This document shows, one piece after another, positions 32,241-43,368 of a stretch of DNA of 64,000 nt (position 1 is its first letter; each line of letters opens with the position of its first letter). The position numbers were made by a program, and so were the translations under genes. Source of the DNA: Isoetes taiwanensis. Lineage: Eukaryota > Streptophyta > Lycopodiopsida > Isoetales > Isoetaceae. The notes under the pieces were generated by a model that saw only the letters and a program-made list of their open reading frames with translations, was not told the DNA's origin and did not search any database. The stretch spans positions 2,748,372 through 2,812,371 of the forward strand of contig JAJEKV010000095.1 in NCBI GenBank assembly GCA_021234155.1, in the 5' to 3' direction.

Positions 32241-32244
32241 TTTT
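32241..32244 (+). terminator. candidate Pol III terminator of tRNA-Gly copy 1
   Basis: First T-run (TTTT) 22 bases beyond the tRNA 3' end. The same run is kept behind the other tRNA-Gly copies. Confidence 0.5.
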
Positions 32245-32476
32245 GTTCTTGGCGCAAGAGCCAAAAAAAAAGATTTAATGCATTAAACCATGTTGATAAT
32301 GACATAAGGATAACTGAGCAATCGATTGCACCATAGTGTGAGAAATGAGATCGACGCTAATCTTGCTCTTCCAACCATCAAACATCACAATGAGAGAGAA
32401 TAAATGACTAGCCAAATCCTATCCTGCTAAATATTTCAATGATCTAAGAAGAAACGGAAGTATTCCACATGCCGTC

Positions 32477-32558
32477 GTGGATGTGCCAAAGTGGTTATTG
32501 GGCATGACTAGAAATCACGGAGGCTTTGCTCGCATAGGTTCGAATCCTATCATCCACG
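32477..32558 (+). tRNA. tRNA-Ser(AGA), copy 1, weakened
   Basis: 82-nt class II tRNA: acceptor GTGGATG/CATCCAC, anticodon loop CTAGAAA (AGA), long variable arm and T arm ATAGG-TTCGAAT-CCTAT. Compared with the intact copies it has a mismatch in the anticodon stem (CATGA against TCACG), a broken outer pair in the variable arm and a D-arm change. May be a poor substrate or a pseudogene. Confidence 0.8.
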
Positions 32559-32567
32559 TGTAGGAGC

Positions 32568-32573
32568 TTTTTT
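32568..32573 (+). terminator. Pol III terminator of tRNA-Ser copy 1
   Basis: Six T, ten bases after the tRNA end. Copies 2 and 6 keep a T5 run at this place (33378-33382, 62505-62509); copies 4, 5 and 7 do not. Confidence 0.7.
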
Positions 32574-32971
32574 ATATTATTTTATAGTCCCTATCACATA
32601 CGTCCATTCGATTAATATTTAGAGTTTGTCATTCAGATTCCCTACGCACTCTTCCACTGACGCAATATTCTAGGGTTTATGCATAGCCCCCATTAGTGGC
32701 ACACCAATGCTCGACATTGTTACTCATTCACATTTTAATTCCTTCAATTTTTTATGATATCAAGTTCAAGCATGGAAAAACACGGTGATTGAGCAAATAT
32801 TGTCGCTTTATGCCTTGGCATAATATTTTTTGGACTTATTAGAAGAACAACCATTCCTGCACCTTATTGTACGACCACGATATTTTTTTGAGAACTGGAT
32901 TATGAGATGCATTTGATTGAGTTCGTTGTATGTGCTTGTTAATTAAGAAGGTATTCATTTGTATTACTTGT

Positions 32972-33042
32972 GCATTGATGGTCTAGTGGTAGCCTAGTAC
33001 CCTGCCACGGTACATACCCGAGTTCGATTCTCAGCCAATGCA
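32972..33042 (+). tRNA. tRNA-Gly(GCC), copy 2, degenerate
   Basis: 71 nt, same fold, but the acceptor stem has a mismatch (GCATTGA), the T stem has another (CTCAG for CTCGG) and the D-loop/anticodon boundary reads AGCCTAG for AGAATAG. Probably a pseudogene. Confidence 0.75.
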
Positions 33043-33286
33043 TCCTATGGTTCAACTCTTCCAATTTTGTTCTTGGCGCAAGAGCCAAAAAGAAGATTTA
33101 ATGCATTAAACCATGTTGATAATGACATAAGGATAACTGAGCAATCGATTGCACCATAGTGTGAGAAATGAGATCGAAGCTAATCTTGCTCTTCCAACCA
33201 TCAAACATCAGAATGAGAGAGAACAAATGACTAGCCAAATCCTATCCTCCGATCTAAGAAGAAACGAAAGTATTCCACATGCCGTT

Positions 33287-33368
33287 GTGGATGTGCCAGA
33301 GTGGTTATTGGGCATGACTAGAAATCATATGGGCTTTGCTCGCATAGGTTCGAATCCTATCATCCACG
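33287..33368 (+). tRNA. tRNA-Ser(AGA), copy 2
   Basis: 82 nt, full class II fold and AGA anticodon. The outer pair of the anticodon stem is lost (TCATA for TCATG). A T5 terminator follows at 33378. Possibly still active. Confidence 0.85.
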
Positions 33369-33783
33369 TGTAGGAGCTTTTTCATATTATTTTATAGTCC
33401 CTATCACATACGTCCATTCGATTAATATTTAGAGTTTGTCATTCATATTCCCCACGCACTCTTCCACTGACGCAATATTCTAGAGTTTATGCATAGCTCC
33501 CATTAGTGGCACACCAATGCTCGACATTGTTACTCATTCACATGTTAATTCTTTCAATTTTTAATGATATCAAGTTCAAGCATGGAAAAACACGGTGATT
33601 GAGCAAATCTTGTCGCTTTATGCCTTGGCATAACCATTTGTTTGGACTTATTAGAAGAACAACCATTCCTACACCTTGTTGTACGACCACGATATTTTTT
33701 TGAGAACCGGATTATGAGATGCATTTGAGTGAGTTGGTTGTATGTGCTTGTTAATTAAGAAGGTATTCTTTTGTATTACTTGT

Positions 33784-33854
33784 GCATTGGTGGTCTAGTG
33801 GTAGAATAGTACCCTGCCACGGTACAGACCTGAGTTCGATTCTCGGCCAATGCA
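33784..33854 (+). tRNA. tRNA-Gly(GCC), copy 3
   Basis: 71 nt, intact fold. The single change in the T stem (CTGAG for CCGAG) leaves a G-U pair. Confidence 0.93.
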
Positions 33855-34111
33855 TCCTGTGGTTCAACTCTTCCAATTTTGTTCTTGGCGCAAGAGCCAA
33901 AAAAAAGATTTAATGCATTAAACCATGTTGATAATGATATAAGGATAACTGAGCAATCGATTGCACCATAGTGTGAGAAATGAGATCGAAGCTAATCTTG
34001 CTCTTCCAACCATCAAACATCACAATGAGAGAGAACAAATGACTAGCCAAATCCTATCCTCCTAAATATTTCAATGATCTAAGAAGAAATGGAAGTATTC
34101 CACATGCCGTC

Positions 34112-34185
34112 GTGGATGTGTCAGAGTGGTTATTGGGCATGACTAGAAATCATGTGGGCTTTGCTCGCATAGGTTCGAATCCTAT
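34112..34185 (+). pseudogene. tRNA-Ser(AGA) copy 3, 5' part, split by a retroposon
   Basis: The first 74 nt of the tRNA, through the T arm, are present. The gene is cut by the insertion 34186-39172 and resumes at 39173-39194. GGTTCGAATCCTAT (34172-34185), which includes the B box, is duplicated at 39173-39186 as the target site. The coding sequence therefore no longer has its acceptor 3' strand next to it. Confidence 0.93.
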
Positions 34186-34233
34186 TTTTTTTTTTTTTTT
34201 TGAAGGCTAGATTTTTATATTTATATATTAAAA

Positions 34234-37200
34234 CTAGTAACGGTGCCCAGCGTTGCTGGGCATAAGTTGGAAACATGTAAATGATAAGGCAGCAATATTA
34301 TCGAGGTGTCGCTCTAGCTATTGCGATCCTCCCTCTTTCCCTTTGTGTTGGTGTTAGTGGATGTTGTGCCATTAATTCATTCAAGACTTTAGAGTTTGCT
34401 TCTATTGTTTAGCAAAGTGCCCCTGATAATATGGTTGGATTTGTTTCAAGAATCCATTGATTGGTTGTGTTTGGATTTGTTTCAAGAATCCATTGATTGG
34501 TTGTGTTCTGAAGAATGTACTGTCATAAGTTTTACATGCGGCCAAGCATTATTGTGGACATCAACTATTACATTGTAGTGGCATGCTAAGCATAAAATAT
34601 TGGAACGGTGCTTGTCGTCGGGCTTGAGTAGCGTGTTTATACAAAGTTGAATGTTTCTTATGGCATGGCAACCATGTAGAGTAGAATGACGTGTATCAAA
34701 AAGGTAAAGCCTTATGTGTATTCAGGCACATAATCAAGTACTATCCATTAAATGTCTTAAAATTTGTAATTGTAGAGCTATTACAATCCAAAATAGCTTT
34801 ACACTCTTGAAATCTTACACGGGAATTCTAAATAGGATATTTAGAGCAAATACAATTCCATAAGGAACCCATATGGACATCATGGACACACTAAGCCATA
34901 TTAATTTATAAACACTATGAAATTAATTTCTCCACTTGCAACATGTTACATACCTTCTGAAATATCAGCAAGGATGACTGCAAAGTCGGAAAAGATGCAA
35001 AATATGAAGTTAACCTTGCTTGGATACTCTGCAATGCAATGCTCTGTTAAGTGTTTTCATGTGCATAGTTAATTCATATGTGTTATGTGTGGGAGTTCTA
35101 TAGGTCCATAATATAATGCAATTACACTCAAATTGAAAACGGCTTTAACTCCATAAGATTCACGTGTCACAACAATAAGCCACAATAATTGCATTGCATA
35201 AGAGTTCAGGATGAAAATGTTAAATGCTTTTCAAAAATACAATGAAATAAGCTTAGAATTCACCTGAACACCATAACACAGGTCACTCTTTAACTGTCTA
35301 TTACACCAAAACCAGGACAAAAAACATCGCTTAATGTCACATTTTGTAAAAAGCATCCCACAGTTGCTGGATCTATGTAAGCAATGCAAACCAAGAATCC
35401 AAGATCCACAAAGGCAAAAAGCTTTAAAATTTTGTTGTTGCCACACTGTAATCAATTGTAATGCCTTGAACGTTTAGACCTTGACATAATTTAAATCCTT
35501 ATGCAGCATTACTTTTTGCCTTCTGTGATGCGATCCTTCTTCCAAACTTGAAGCAAAGTCGGAACTGAAATGAAGCATTTAAGAACCTCTACCTGCAATA
35601 AACACATGTATTAACAATTTTGAACATATTGACAATGCAACATTGCGAAGTGGTTGAAAAATCGATAGAAATTTTGAAATTACCAAAAATTTTGTTGTTC
35701 TCACAGTGTAATCCTGAATGTTTTAAACCCTGACATAATTTAAATTCTTTTGCTGAGCCAAATGCATGATGTTTTTTGTTGATGTGGACTATGGTTCATA
35801 TCGCTCATAATAGCTCTTCCTTGTATAGTTCAAACAATAATTAGGCCCTGCAAATGTAACAATTTCAACTGAGCACCACTGTATATTCAGCATAAAATAG
35901 AATTTCAGAAACCTTGCTGCCATACCTATAAGAAGGGTCAAGTAGTTTGAAAAACCCTGTGCATCTCTTTCCAACTCGCAAATGTAATTCGTGAAAAGCC
36001 TCTTCGATCTACACAATATATGAGATATATCTTTGTGTACATATGAGAAATAATCATACAATTAACATATTAAATTGAAATATACATTTTGGCGTAGTAC
36101 AAAAGAAGAAGAGGATCAACTTACGTCTTGACATTGAACTCAGTAGATTTGAAGAGCATAATATAGCTGCAAATATCATAAACCAACAAATGAGATAGCA
36201 ATTCCAAAATAAAATCTCAAAATCCAGATTAATACGAACCTGGTTATATGCAAAAATAAACAACAGTGCACCTTTGGAGATGGAAAAACAGAGAACGTCA
36301 TTCTATCAGGATATTTTTCTGACGTCCATTGAGAAGCATGAATCCTACGAACGCCAATTAAATTGCCTGCGATGTGAACTGATGCTTTTGTATCATATAT
36401 AATCCTTTGATTCACCCTAAAGCTTATTTCTGTGGCGACTGCTTGCAGGTTTGAAGGCCAGGATCGCTTATGAAACGACCTGAGGATAATGTCTAATGTT
36501 TGCATCTTAAGCGAAATTAAAGAGCTAACAGATAAATCCGCTCGAACTGCATCAACGGACCTTCACAAATCACATGTTTCTTTGCGCTTCTCGCAAATGC
36601 AGCAGGATGATACGGAGGTTTCCCAACACTATTTAATCACTGTGATAAAATGCAGGATCAAGCACTTCAACCAGACATCCAGCAACAACAGGACTTTGAA
36701 AATCCTTCCTCCAGTGGTTCAACTGCAAAACTCTCAGAGGCCAGAGACTGCTAATGCTCGTATAGCAGAGTCGATAAACCAACTGAAGCCCAGATCCAGC
36801 ATCGCCAAGTAAGCTTCATCGGATCTGCAACTGGGACTTACTGTGTGTCGAAACCTAACCCAAATCTATGCAAACCGTCGGATCTGAAGAAGCAACAACT
36901 CAGAAGCAACAACTCAGAAGTTTTTTTGCATAAGAAGATATTAGATGGAATAGAAAACAAATGAAGAAAAAAAAGATAAGAAAGCTTAGCTTACTTCAGA
37001 AAGGACGACACTTCAAATCCAGCTGAAAGAGACAGAGGTTTAGTCGAATACATGCTCCACTCCTCCAAGGCGGTGCCGCATGCCATAACTATGGATCGAA
37101 GACTAAGAAGGATTCGATTGATTGCTGTTCGCCATGCCATGGCGTGACGGCTTTGCCCTACAATAACGAAGAAAGGGCTTTGCCCTCCGATAAGGAAGAA

Positions 37201-37299
37201 AGGTTTTTTTTAGTGCTGACCGTCCGATCTGGTAAGTCAATCATAGCCGCCCGATTTAGGGCGTGATTCAACACCGCATAACATTATAATATAGGAGGA
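34234..37299 (-). mobile_element. Helitron I, complete, inside the retroposon
   Basis: Minus-oriented, 3066 bp. The 5' end TCCTCCTATATTATAATGTT starts at 37299 after A; an alternative start is 37296. The 3' end has hairpin GCCCAGCAACGCTGGGC (34245-34261), ACCGTTA and CTAG (34234-34237). The 5'-subterminal phrase CACGCCCTAAATCGGGCGG resembles that of Helitron C. The cargo is mixed DNA with a 109-codon minus-strand frame (36505-36176) of unknown family and a local repeat of an ATTTTGTTGTT segment (35430 and 35690). No Rep/helicase. Confidence 0.82.
34431..34512 (+). repeat. 37-bp tandem duplication
   Basis: GGATTTGTTTCAAGAATCCA followed by TTGATTGGTTGTGTT occurs twice in a row. It lies in Helitron I. 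Confidence 0.8.
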
Positions 37300-39172
37300 T
37301 TGGTACAAACCTTATTCCAAAATGGCTCCATAATTAGGCCAGATAGGAAGTATTTTAACATGTAGAGACCCCTAACAGATCAGATATGGCAATTCTGCAC
37401 TATAACCCAGATGCATGAATAGAAGATAGCATAGCTCCAAAAAACCATTCGAAGCAGAAAATCTTGTGACAAACTGAAGACAAGATACCACCTAATGCTC
37501 CACCCCGAAGATGCAAATAGAGGGAACAACAACAAAAAAGCTTCCTTCCGCGCGTTAACTAGGACCTGAGTCCCACATGCATCAAGGTACTACAGGATGG
37601 CACTACGCTGTTCCAAAGAGTACTAAGTGTAAAGCCCTCGCCTTCTTCTCCAACACATGTGTCTTAAGGCCCTCCCCCAGTGGGTGGTCCACATTCTTTG
37701 CACTTGCTCTCACTCTATTGCTGAGTTTCTGTCTCCCTTATACTCTTAACAGCTATGGCACTCGGTCCTCCCGTACCAAGTGACAAATAGACCTCCTGTC
37801 TCTTCCTGACCTCCTTTTACTATGCTTTCACTAAATCCTACATCATCACCTAGCTGGGATAGGAGAGGGCGACATGAAATAACAAGTCTCTCGCAAAATC
37901 CACGTATTATGCTCAAGAATCCCACAAGAAATCAAGACGATAAAGATACTGCAAATCAACACATTTGAGGCTTACCACTTCTCCTAGATGCTGCAAACTA
38001 AGGTCATCATTGTTTCTTGCAGTCCACTCAATGCACCTTTGCTTTCTTCCCCGAAATGTTTCACACAAAGTAGACCGCTCAAAACAAAGAAAACCACTAC
38101 ATTCCAAATCTTCCTAACCATTGGATAGAAGCAGCAACATTGAAGTACCCAAGATGCCGGCTAAATAAATCCAGAGCACTCTTCCTGCCACCACAACTAC
38201 GAACAACCAGAGCAACTAGGATTGTATTCTGGAACATGACCAAGTGAAGCAGCTCAAGTTATCAAATTGCAATGGCCTTGTCATGCTCATCCACATAGAA
38301 CTTTGAGCGATAACACCTAGACCTTGAGAGGACAAAGCTTCTTCCATGTCTAAAAATATGAGGGCAATAGTTGTAAATACACACTTAGCCTTTCTAATGA
38401 CAACAAAGAGCCAGAGTTTATCAAGAAAGCGTACCCCCTGCAGTGAGTGCAGAAAAGTCTTACTGCAGTGAGTGCAGTAAATTCTTAAGGTGCAGTGAGT
38501 GCAACCATCCCTAACAAGACCACAGTAAGTGCACCCATCCAAGTACCCAAGAACCTGTCTATCTGGAAGCCCCTGCTGGCCCGATGTCTACACAAGAAAA
38601 AGGAAGGCATACCACAAGGTAGCTCGCATCCAGGTATAGCTCATCAGCATTGGCAACTTCACCTCAAGAGACACTGTTGCAACCATAAGTAATGCACCAT
38701 AGCCCAAAGAACGAAGTGCCCTGTAGTAACTGTCAAACTAAAGGCATATTCACCAACTAAAAACAACCTCATATACCCGATGGAAGCAGAGAGAACAACA
38801 TAAAAGCTGCAGACTTACATCACGAAGCTAAGGATGAGTCTGAAACTAAGGATGATTCTAAGCTGTATCGGGCGCTGACGCTACCCAGACCTCAGGCAGC
38901 ACCTAAAATACCATTTCTTACACTGTCACGACCATTCACGAGAGCTGGTAGCAGAAATAGCGGCCATACTCCAGCCGACCTTCCCTGTTGCAAATGATCC
39001 CCAAGAGACTAGCAAGAAAAGCCATATTAGGCACTGCCATGGATGCTGAGAAGCGGCAGCAGCAGCTAGATCGCTGCTCTTCCAGCTCGATCCCTGCTTC
39101 TTTGTCCTGCAAGAATCGGGCGGCCGCCGCCGCCGCCCTAGCGTTCTGCGCCTAGGGTTTCCATCCTCTCTC
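37300..39172 (-). other. retroposon body right of Helitron I
   Basis: The minus strand shows no recognised protein. The portion 37320-38035 is the family-shared segment (phrases AGGAGAGGGCGACATGAAAT and ATTATGCTCAAGAATCCC also at 56849-56912). The portion 38040-39172 is not found again in the window. A short triple repeat of GTGAGTGCA lies near 38440-38530. Confidence 0.5.
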
Positions 39173-39540
39173 GGTTCGAATCCTATCATCCACGTGTAGG
39201 AGCTTTTTCATATTATTTTATAGTCCCTATCACATACGTCCATTCGATTAATATTTAGAGTTTATCATTCATATTCCCCACGCACTCTTCCACTGACGCA
39301 ATATTCTAGAGTTTATGCATAGCCCCCATTAGTGGCACACCAATGCTCGACATTGTTACTCATTCACATGTTAATTCTTTCAATTTTTTATGATAAGTTC
39401 AAGCATGGAAAAACACGGTGATTGAGAAAATCTTGTCGCTTTATGCCTTGGCATAATCATTTGTTTGGACTTATTAGAAGAACAACCATTCCTACACCTT
39501 ATTGTACGACCACGATATTTTTTTGAGAACTGGATTATGA
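39173..39540 (+). repeat. array unit 3, middle part between retroposon and CACTA
   Basis: Holds the 3' end of the split tRNA-Ser (39173-39194), the T5 run at 39204 and the downstream spacer up to GGATTATGA, where the CACTA element starts. It continues at 48128. Confidence 0.9.
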
Positions 39541-39556
39541 CACTACAAGAGGATAG
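39541..39556 (+). repeat. CACTA left terminal inverted repeat
   Basis: CACTACAAGAGGATAG, perfect match to the complement of the right end. Imperfect similarity continues inward. Confidence 0.97.
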
Positions 39557-39609
39557 CCATTTATCGTCACTTTAATATCACTTAAAATTCTAAAAAACAT
39601 GGAGTGATA

Positions 39610-42600
39610 TTAATAGTGATATTTCATGTGTGGTCCATATGCCCACATTGATGTATAGAATCTTGCCTGCAAAAATAAAAGCAAAACATAAATTGTGCTA
39701 AAATGAAAATTGCAATAATGTACAAAGTGCAATTTACCTTCTTTGAACAACCAAGTGCTATGTTATAGTCATCCACTGGATTTTCAATGCCTTGGCGTTC
39801 CGCTTCTCTCATCTTACCCAATAACCACTCTCGTGGCATAATTTCTGGCAATATTTCAAGACCTTCTGAGGTTCTTGAACGCTTTCCACGTCTTGGTGTC
39901 CTTCCTAATCCACGACTCCTTCTAGCTTCCTCTCTTTCCTTACGTGCAACTTCATATTTTTCTCTCCATGTATCCAAGCTATCACAGTTAGCTATTACCC
40001 ACTTGTTTATCTCCAAGTACATTTCCGAACTAAGTCTTCGCTCCACACCAATGCCTTCAAGAACCTCTCCTATATCTTCTACACATTGTTCTTTCTCCCA
40101 TATACGTGGAGCATCAGCATCGATTGATGTCGTTGCATCACTCATAAAGAAAAGAATCTCTTGCACGAAATGTCCTTCAGCCATGCATGCTTCTGGTCTA
40201 GCCATTTGACGAACAAAGCCTTTCAAGACTTTCATATATCGTTCCAAAAAAAACATCCAATGACCAGGAGCCGGTCCAACCAAACGGATTTCTTCAGGAA
40301 TATGTACTAGAAGATGCAGCTGGAGATCGAACAAGCTAGTAGGAAACTCTCGCTCTAATATGCATAATAATTCTGCAACTTCAACCTCCATCGTTGATAT
40401 TTCAGAGGCATTGATTTCTTTTAATGATGCCCATCTTTAGAATAAAAGTAAAAAAAATTAAAATTGTTCTATGTAATAAATTACAAAAGAGAATACAAAG
40501 TTTATGATAATACGTACCTTGCAAATTTGCCTAATCGATAAATGGCATCCCGAATTCTTGGTGTCAAGCAATTATCTATTGCACATGGTAGAAGATGCTA
40601 GACAAAAGAGCATGTATGTATAAGCAAACGAAAATGGGGAATTTAGAAATAGATCTATGTTTTACCTGTAGGAACTTGTGCCAATCATGCGACTTCAAAC
40701 CACTAAGTTCGCCATCTTTAGTAAATGCCCGACGAATGGAGGCACTATAGCCTGTTGGTGTTCTCATGTTCGATATTACTTGCTTGACTTGTTTTTGCTC
40801 TTGTTTGGTAAGAACCCAAGGTGCATCCCTGCACTTTCCATTATCCAATGGCCATAATTGTGGCATGATATTTAGCTCCTTTAAGTCATTCCTACTTCCC
40901 AAAGTATCACACTCCCCTGTTAAGTGTCTCCAAATTGAATGTCCAACATTTTTGAAGATATGCATGGGGTCAAGCAAGTGTGCAATTTTCAGGTCTGGCC
41001 AATACTCAAGACGGTAAAAAATAGAGAGTCTTTTCATGCCAGGAGGTGGAGTGACCAAACTATCATCAGACATGTTTTGAGACCTACACGCATCTTTCCA
41101 TGTACACAGCCAATCCATAGGAGTCCTTCTTTTCGGTTTCTCAATAGATACATTGCCACGCATATGGTGTGTTGGAGGCAAAAATTTCTTATGGCCACGA
41201 TATATTTGCTTGTGCAGATGTTTTGAGCGATAAGATGATAAATTAGCTCCACATGATGGGCATCCATGATACCCACTTGTTTGTAAACCTATGCATTAAA
41301 CATAAGAATAAGTGACTACACTGATATATATATATATATACTTTCAAAATTGTGTACGCACCTGATGCAACACTTAATCCTGGGTAGTCATGAATAGTGA
41401 AACAACATATAGCATGAAAAGTAAAGACACGAGGTGACCTTTCCACATCATACATATTAATCCCCTTCCAAAGTACTTGCAACTCTTCTATAAGTGGCTC
41501 TAGATACACATCCATATTCCTTACTTGATATTTACCTATATAACAAAATTATTAGGGCACAATAGAAAATAATCCATGGCAAAAGAAAAATACATACCTG
41601 GAACAATAAGTGTTAGCATAAGATGCCCTGTTTTTGTTGCTAGCCAAGGAGGGATAAAGAGGTTCACTACCACAACAGGCCATACACTATGACTAGATGA
41701 TCTCTGACCAAATGGACAAATACCATCTAATCCTATGGCAAGACGTAGGTTCCTTGGTTCTTCTTTAAATACTGGCCACTTATCCTCAATGTGTTTCATT
41801 GCTTCACCATCCACTGTGAGCCGTAAAATGCCATCTGTACTACGATGCTTTGAGTGAAATTCCATAAGTGCACTAAGCGATGGGCAGCGGAATATCCTTT
41901 GCAACCTTGGTATCAATGGCATGTGACGCAATACTTTCCTTGGAACTTTTGCCGTTCTCATCTTGGTATCATATCTCGGCTCATTGCATTTTGGGCACAT
42001 GCTCAAGTTTTCATATTCATTGCGATAAAGGACACAATCATTCAAACATGCATGAATGGAATTATATTCCAACCCCAATTCTTGCAAGCATGCAATTGCT
42101 TCTCTTCTATTCTTTGGAAGGCAATGACCTTCAGGTAAGATATCCCCCAATAAGCTGCAAATCAACATATATTAATCAACTATCTATAGAAACTGAATGG
42201 AAGTTTTTTCTTACCTGAACAATTGTGAAACACTATTGTTGCTCCATCCACACTTATGTTGGAGATTTATTATTAGAAGACATGTTGCTAACCGCGAGAT
42301 TTTGGAATTTGGATACAATGGCTTACATGCCTCCGTATTCAAGGACATTGCTATCCCTGATATTTCCTCATTGTTTACTGTTGAGTTGGCTTGGTTTGCA
42401 ACCTCGTCTACATTTGTTGGAAAGAACTGGTCAATGATATCTCGTAGACCAGGTTCTGGAGAAAAATCTTCAGGTAAGGAAGCATCGAATCCCTATTATT
42501 AGGCACATTAAACATCCATTATTATAAACAAATAATCAAACCTTTTAATTTATATGGTTACCTCAACTTCATCAAGGTTTACTCGCCTTGCGCCCATGCT

Positions 42601-43176
42601 TGGAGTGGGTGCGTCCGTACACCATCCATTTGATAATCTATGTTGCTCTCGGATGTCAAAGGTCAATTGCTTACTGCCAACACATTTTGTACACCAACAA
42701 AGCGCCTTCTCGTCAAAAACCTTATCATTTGGGTCACTTTCATAATATGATGATGAAGATGAGTTGCGCCTACAATAATTAGAGGAATTTTAGAATGCAA
42801 TTTATGTAAGGAATTTTCAAGTTATGCCTACATTGATCTAAGAAATTTTCGATTGTAACTTTGCACAAAGAACTTCCAACTTCATCTAAGTAATATTACA
42901 AATCCTAAGACTACATGTTCAGTCCAGATAAAATATTATACATCTAAGCTATTGGAGTGTGAAGGGCAGTCTCCAAGTCTACTTGCTATTGCAAAAAATT
43001 GCTCCCATAGTTTAATCCTACATAACAAAATAACAATTAAGCTAAAAAAAAAAAAAACAACATTAGGGCTACCTCCTTCCATTAACTCGTCGACGTCTTC
43101 GTGTGCGTCGTCGGCGAGCTGACATTGAAGATGAAGACCAGGGTTTAGGGCTTTCGTCTGTACTCCGGGAGCTCAT
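39610..43176 (-). CDS. CACTA TNP2-type transposase
   Basis: Transposase of the tnp2 family, expected to cut and join the element's ends in the nucleus. Exon-like blocks on the minus strand in order: 43176 onward (MSSRSTDESP, Arg-rich); about 42770-42560 with CWCTKC and NGWCTDAP, the N-terminal Cys region; about 42495-42215 (PLYPNSKISRLATCLLIINL, GWSNNSVSQL); 42150-41596 (IHACLNDCVLYRNEY, CPKCNEPRYD, VPRKVLRHMPLIPRLQRIF); 41530-41360 (DVYLEPLIEELQVLWKGI); 41290-40660 (IFYRLEYWPDLKIAHLLDPM, then HIFKNV and ALKSHDWHKFLQ-like GLKSHDWHKFLQ); 40600-39737 with the DUF4218 region (ELLCILEREFPTSLFDLQLH, RPEACMAEGHFV); and a last exon ending at 39610. Blocks join at GT/AG sites and I noticed no disabling stop. 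Exact exon limits are inferred. Confidence 0.88.
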
Positions 43177-43368
43177 CGCAGTAGTAGCTGCAGATTGCTC
43201 AAGATTTTGGCTTTAATTTGCAACAGCAGGGAATCACGGTTGATTGCAGGAAGCCGTTTGAGCGGTGGCAAATTTTATGGCTAAATCATCGGGCTCCAAA
43301 ATGCAGATTTGTATCATTTTAGCACTATTTCAGCCCTGTTGCAGAGCTCATTTAGCTGCTCTAGCACA
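43177..43368. promoter_or_regulatory. shared divergent promoter region of the two CACTA genes
   Basis: The roughly 190 bp between the proposed start codons of TNP2 (43176, minus) and the TNPA-like gene (43369, plus). Both genes would have to be transcribed from here in opposite directions. I see no clear TATA box. Confidence 0.45.

Larger units (their letters stand above)
31946..34185 (+). repeat. tRNA-Gly/tRNA-Ser tandem array, units 1-3
   Basis: Units of about 0.82 kb (tRNA-Gly starts at 32148, 32972 and 33784). Each holds tRNA-Gly(GCC), about 260 bp of spacer, tRNA-Ser(AGA), then about 410 bp of spacer. Copies are very similar but differ by point changes and small indels. The third unit is cut inside its tRNA-Ser by a retroposon. 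The first 200 bp (31946-32147) also contain a LINE-flanking sequence found again at 63571-63774. Confidence 0.92.
34186..39172 (-). mobile_element. poly(A) retroposon inserted in tRNA-Ser, carrying Helitron I
   Basis: The insert has a T-run at its left end (poly(A) on the minus strand) and a 14-bp target duplication, the mark of LINE-driven target-primed insertion. Without the nested Helitron (34234-37299) it is about 1.9 kb. Its minus-strand 5' end is GC-rich (a GCGGCGGC run near 39120-39135) with a frame of 87 codons (39186-38926) of unknown kind. No RT or endonuclease is visible, so it is either a non-autonomous element or a retroposed transcript. The part 37320-38035 matches 56340-57030, a second insertion, so it is a repeated family. 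Confidence 0.82.

Noticed and set aside
36176-36505. Possible OB-fold (RPA-like) protein in Helitron I
   Set aside because: RPA genes are typical Helitron passengers, which prompted the idea, but I could not identify any RPA motif in the frame.
38926-39189. 87-codon frame at the 5' end of the retroposon as a protein gene
   Set aside because: Its start lies in the duplicated tRNA sequence and GC-rich leader; no domain seen.
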